10,328 nucleotides of DNA, from NCBI GenBank assembly GCA_964632795.1, contig CAZWEZ010000121.1, forward strand, positions 1 through 10,328, in the 5' to 3' direction. The translations under genes and the position numbers were made by a program. Of this stretch, positions 8,477-10,328 are shown one piece after another. This DNA comes from CAZWEZ01 sp964632795. Lineage in GTDB: Bacteria > Pseudomonadota > Alphaproteobacteria > Rhodospirillales > 2-02-FULL-58-16. The notes beneath the pieces are model-generated. The model was not told where the DNA came from. It worked only from the letters and a program-made list of their open reading frames with translations, and made no database searches. Numbering within the stretch: position 1 is the first letter of the stretch; every line of letters starts with the position of its first letter.

Positions 8477-9078
8477 CCGGGCGGCGCCTTTTCGGAGGCG
8501 GAACGCTGGTCATCGCCAGCCACAACCCCGGCAAGGTCCGCGAGATCGCCGACCTGCTGGCCCCCCACGGGGCCGACGTGGTGCCGGCGGGCGACCTCGA
8601 CCTCCCCCCACCCGAGGAGACCGGCGAAACCTTCGCCGCCAACGCGATAATCAAGGCGCGGGCGGCGGCGGAAGCCTCCGGATTGGCGGCGCTGGCCGAC
8701 GATTCGGGGCTGGCGGTGGCGGCGCTGGGCGGCGCGCCGGGCATCCACTCGGCGCGCTGGGCCGGCCCGGACAAGGACTTCGCGGCGGCGATGGCCAAGG
8801 TCGAGGAGGCGCTGGCCGGACATTCCGACCGCCGCGCCCATTTCGCCTGCGTCCTGGCCCTGGGGTGGCCCGACGGCCACCTCGAGACCTTCGAGGGCGC
8901 GGTCCACGGCCGCCTGGTGTGGCCGCCGCGGGGCGACAAGGGGTTCGGTTACGATCCGATCTTCCTCGCCGCCGGCCATACCATCACCTTCGGCGAGATG
9001 GAGCCGGCGGCCAAACACGCCATCAGCCACCGCGCCGCCGCCTTCGCCAAGCTGATCGCCACCTGCTTCGGGGGGTGA
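8473..9078 (+). CDS. rdgB: dITP/XTP pyrophosphatase (RdgB/HAM1 family)
   Basis: RdgB hydrolyses non-canonical purine nucleoside triphosphates (ITP, dITP, XTP) to the monophosphate and pyrophosphate, keeping them out of DNA and RNA. The 201-residue protein has the family motifs: SHNPGK (16-21), TFAANAIIKA (53-62), DDSGL (76-80), HSARWAG (92-98), GDKGFGYDPIF (154-164) and KHAISHRAAAF (181-191). Length is typical of the family. I chose the GTG at 8473 because it gives the expected N-terminus, GGAGG lies five bases upstream, and the GTGA overlap with the rph stop is a usual translational-coupling arrangement. The frame stays open upstream through rph, but that part is an out-of-frame shadow. hemW starts 6 bp after its stop. 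Confidence 0.96.
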   Translation: MTGRRLFGGGTLVIASHNPGKVREIADLLAPHGADVVPAGDLDLPPPEETGETFAANAIIKARAAAEASGLAALADDSGLAVAALGGAPGIHSARWAGPDKDFAAAMAKVEEALAGHSDRRAHFACVLALGWPDGHLETFEGAVHGRLVWPPRGDKGFGYDPIFLAAGHTITFGEMEPAAKHAISHRAAAFAKLIATCFGG

Positions 9079-9084
9079 GCGGCC

Positions 9085-10233
9085 GTGGACGACGGCCTCG
9101 CCATCTACATTCACTGGCCGTTCTGCCTTGCCAAGTGCCCCTATTGCGACTTCAACAGCCATGTCGCGGAAGCCGTGGACCATGTCCGGTGGCGGGACAC
9201 CCTGTCGCGGGAGCTTGAATGTTCGGCGGCAGGTACGGAATCCCGGACGGTAACCAGCGTCTTCTTCGGCGGCGGCACGCCGTCGCTGATGGAACCGGCG
9301 ACGGTGGGCGCCCTGATCGACATGGTAAAGGGGCTTTGGCCGACGGCGGGCGACGACCTGGAGATCACGCTGGAGGCCAACCCGACGTCCTCGGAAACGG
9401 CCCGCTTCGCGGCCTTCCGGGAGGCCGGGGTCGACCGGCTGTCGCTGGGGGTGCAGGCGCTGGACGACGGCGCCCTGGCCTTCCTCGGCCGGCGCCATTC
9501 GGCGGCCGGGGCGCGGGCGGCGGTGGCGGCGGCGGCGGCCGTCTTCCCCCGCCTCTCGTTGGACCTGATTTACGGCCGGCCTGGACAGACGGCCGAGGAC
9601 TGGCGCGGCGAGCTTTGCGCGGCGCTGGAGCTGGCCCGCGGCCACCTGTCGGTCTACCAGTTGACGATCGAGCCCGGCACCCGGTTCCACCGCGACGGCA
9701 TCGCCGAGGCCGGCGAGGAAGTTGCCGCCGAACTTTACGAAACCACCCTCGAGGTATTGGAAACCAACGGCATGGGCGCCTACGAGGTCTCCAACCACGC
9801 ACGTCAAGGCGAGGAATGCCGCCACAATCTGGGCATCTGGCGGGGCGGCGACTATCTGGGCGTCGGTCCCGGCGCTCACGGCCGCCTGACCCTGGCCGAC
9901 GGCGTCCACGCCATGGAGCGCATCGGCGACCCCGGGGAATGGTTGGTGGCGGTCGAGGCCGCCGGCCACGGCGCCGCCGGCCACGCCGCCGCCGTGCTCA
10001 CCGCCCAACAGCGCGGCGAGGAATTGCTGCTCAACGGCCTGCGCCTGACAGAGGGCGTCGGGCGCCACCGCTTCCGCCGCCGCGCCGGCCTGGCGCTCGA
10101 GGACGCCGTCGACAGGCAAGCCCTCGAACGATTGGTCGATGGCGGGTTCCTGGCCCTGGACGACCACGCCCTCCGCGCCACCCCCGCCGGACTACAGCGC
10201 CTGAACGCGGTCCTGTCGGCGCTGCTGGCCTGA
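9085..10233 (+). CDS. hemW: Radical-SAM heme chaperone HemW (HemN-like)
   Basis: HemW binds a [4Fe-4S] cluster, S-adenosylmethionine and heme, and is thought to deliver heme to respiratory enzymes; it is often misannotated as coproporphyrinogen dehydrogenase HemN. The 382-residue protein has the radical-SAM triad C14, C18 and C21 in CLAKCPYCDFNSH. It also has GGGTPS (62-67, SAM binding), DRLSLGVQALDD (117-128), SLDLIYGRPGQT (158-169), RHNLGIW (246-252) and GDYLGVGPGAHG (255-266). HemW proteins have a fourth Cys or CDFNS context as seen here, unlike HemN. A run of Ala (143-152) comes from a GCG/GCC-rich stretch at about 9510-9540. The GTG at 9085 is 6 bp after the rdgB stop, indicating co-translation in the rph-rdgB-hemW unit. 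No strong terminator follows. Confidence 0.95.
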   Translation: MDDGLAIYIHWPFCLAKCPYCDFNSHVAEAVDHVRWRDTLSRELECSAAGTESRTVTSVFFGGGTPSLMEPATVGALIDMVKGLWPTAGDDLEITLEANPTSSETARFAAFREAGVDRLSLGVQALDDGALAFLGRRHSAAGARAAVAAAAAVFPRLSLDLIYGRPGQTAEDWRGELCAALELARGHLSVYQLTIEPGTRFHRDGIAEAGEEVAAELYETTLEVLETNGMGAYEVSNHARQGEECRHNLGIWRGGDYLGVGPGAHGRLTLADGVHAMERIGDPGEWLVAVEAAGHGAAGHAAAVLTAQQRGEELLLNGLRLTEGVGRHRFRRRAGLALEDAVDRQALERLVDGGFLALDDHALRATPAGLQRLNAVLSALLA

Positions 10234-10328
10234 AAAATCCCTTATACCAAGGGGCACTGATAATGACCCATAAAGATCGCCTCGGCGTCCCGCCGGGTAG
10301 GAGGAAAGCCGCCGGCGATGCGGTGACA
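10234..10328 (+). other. Intergenic sequence after hemW, possible start of another gene
   Basis: The first 30 bases are more AT-rich than the surroundings and hold a weak stem, CCCTT (10239-10243) with AAGGG (10249-10253), without a T-tract. An ATG at 10263 opens a frame that stays open for 22 codons to the window end (MTHKDRLGVPPGRRKAAGDA...), but no Shine-Dalgarno sequence precedes it and I do not recognise the peptide. AGGAGG at 10299-10304 is followed by an ATG whose frame stops after two codons and by a GTG at 10323. I cannot decide whether a gene begins here. Confidence 0.3.

Noticed and set aside
8284..10167. 627-codon open frame on the minus strand opposite rph, rdgB and hemW
   Set aside because: Antisense to three clear genes; biased Gly/Ala/Arg/Val composition; no domain.

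Overview
The window is a GC-rich bacterial chromosome segment of alphaproteobacterial character, probably Rhodospirillales-like. That placement is an inference from the gene content, the gene order and the style of the DnaK, GrpE, HrcA and RdgB proteins; no rRNA or other taxonomic marker is present. Coding density is high. The one long stretch without a gene is about 660 bp (5156-5813).

On the minus strand, read from right to left, lies a heat-shock and protein-quality-control cluster: hrcA (repressor), grpE (nucleotide exchange factor), dnaK (Hsp70), dnaJ (Hsp40) and dapB (lysine/diaminopimelate biosynthesis, cut by the left window edge). DnaK, DnaJ and GrpE form one chaperone machine. HrcA normally represses chaperone genes through CIRCE operators, but no CIRCE-like site is visible here. 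dnaK and dnaJ are separated by 195 bp rich in GC stem-loops.

On the plus strand at the right, divergent from hrcA, lies the compact unit rph (RNase PH), rdgB (ITP/XTP pyrophosphatase, GTG start overlapping the rph stop by 4 bp) and hemW (radical-SAM heme chaperone, GTG start 6 bp after rdgB). About 95 bp of mostly unassigned sequence follows.

Between grpE and dnaK the heat-shock cluster is interrupted by a plus-strand DUF1848 gene with a cysteine-rich C-terminus (CxC followed by CxxxCxxC) and by a repeat array. The DUF1848 gene ends in a strong intrinsic terminator whose loop contains the stop codon. The array has four full copies and one short copy of a multi-hairpin repeat, two in one orientation and three in the other. 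Stems change sequence between copies while keeping their pairing, which implies selection or copying constraints on a folded structure. This array, together with the uncharacterised DUF1848 gene, is the most unusual part of the window.
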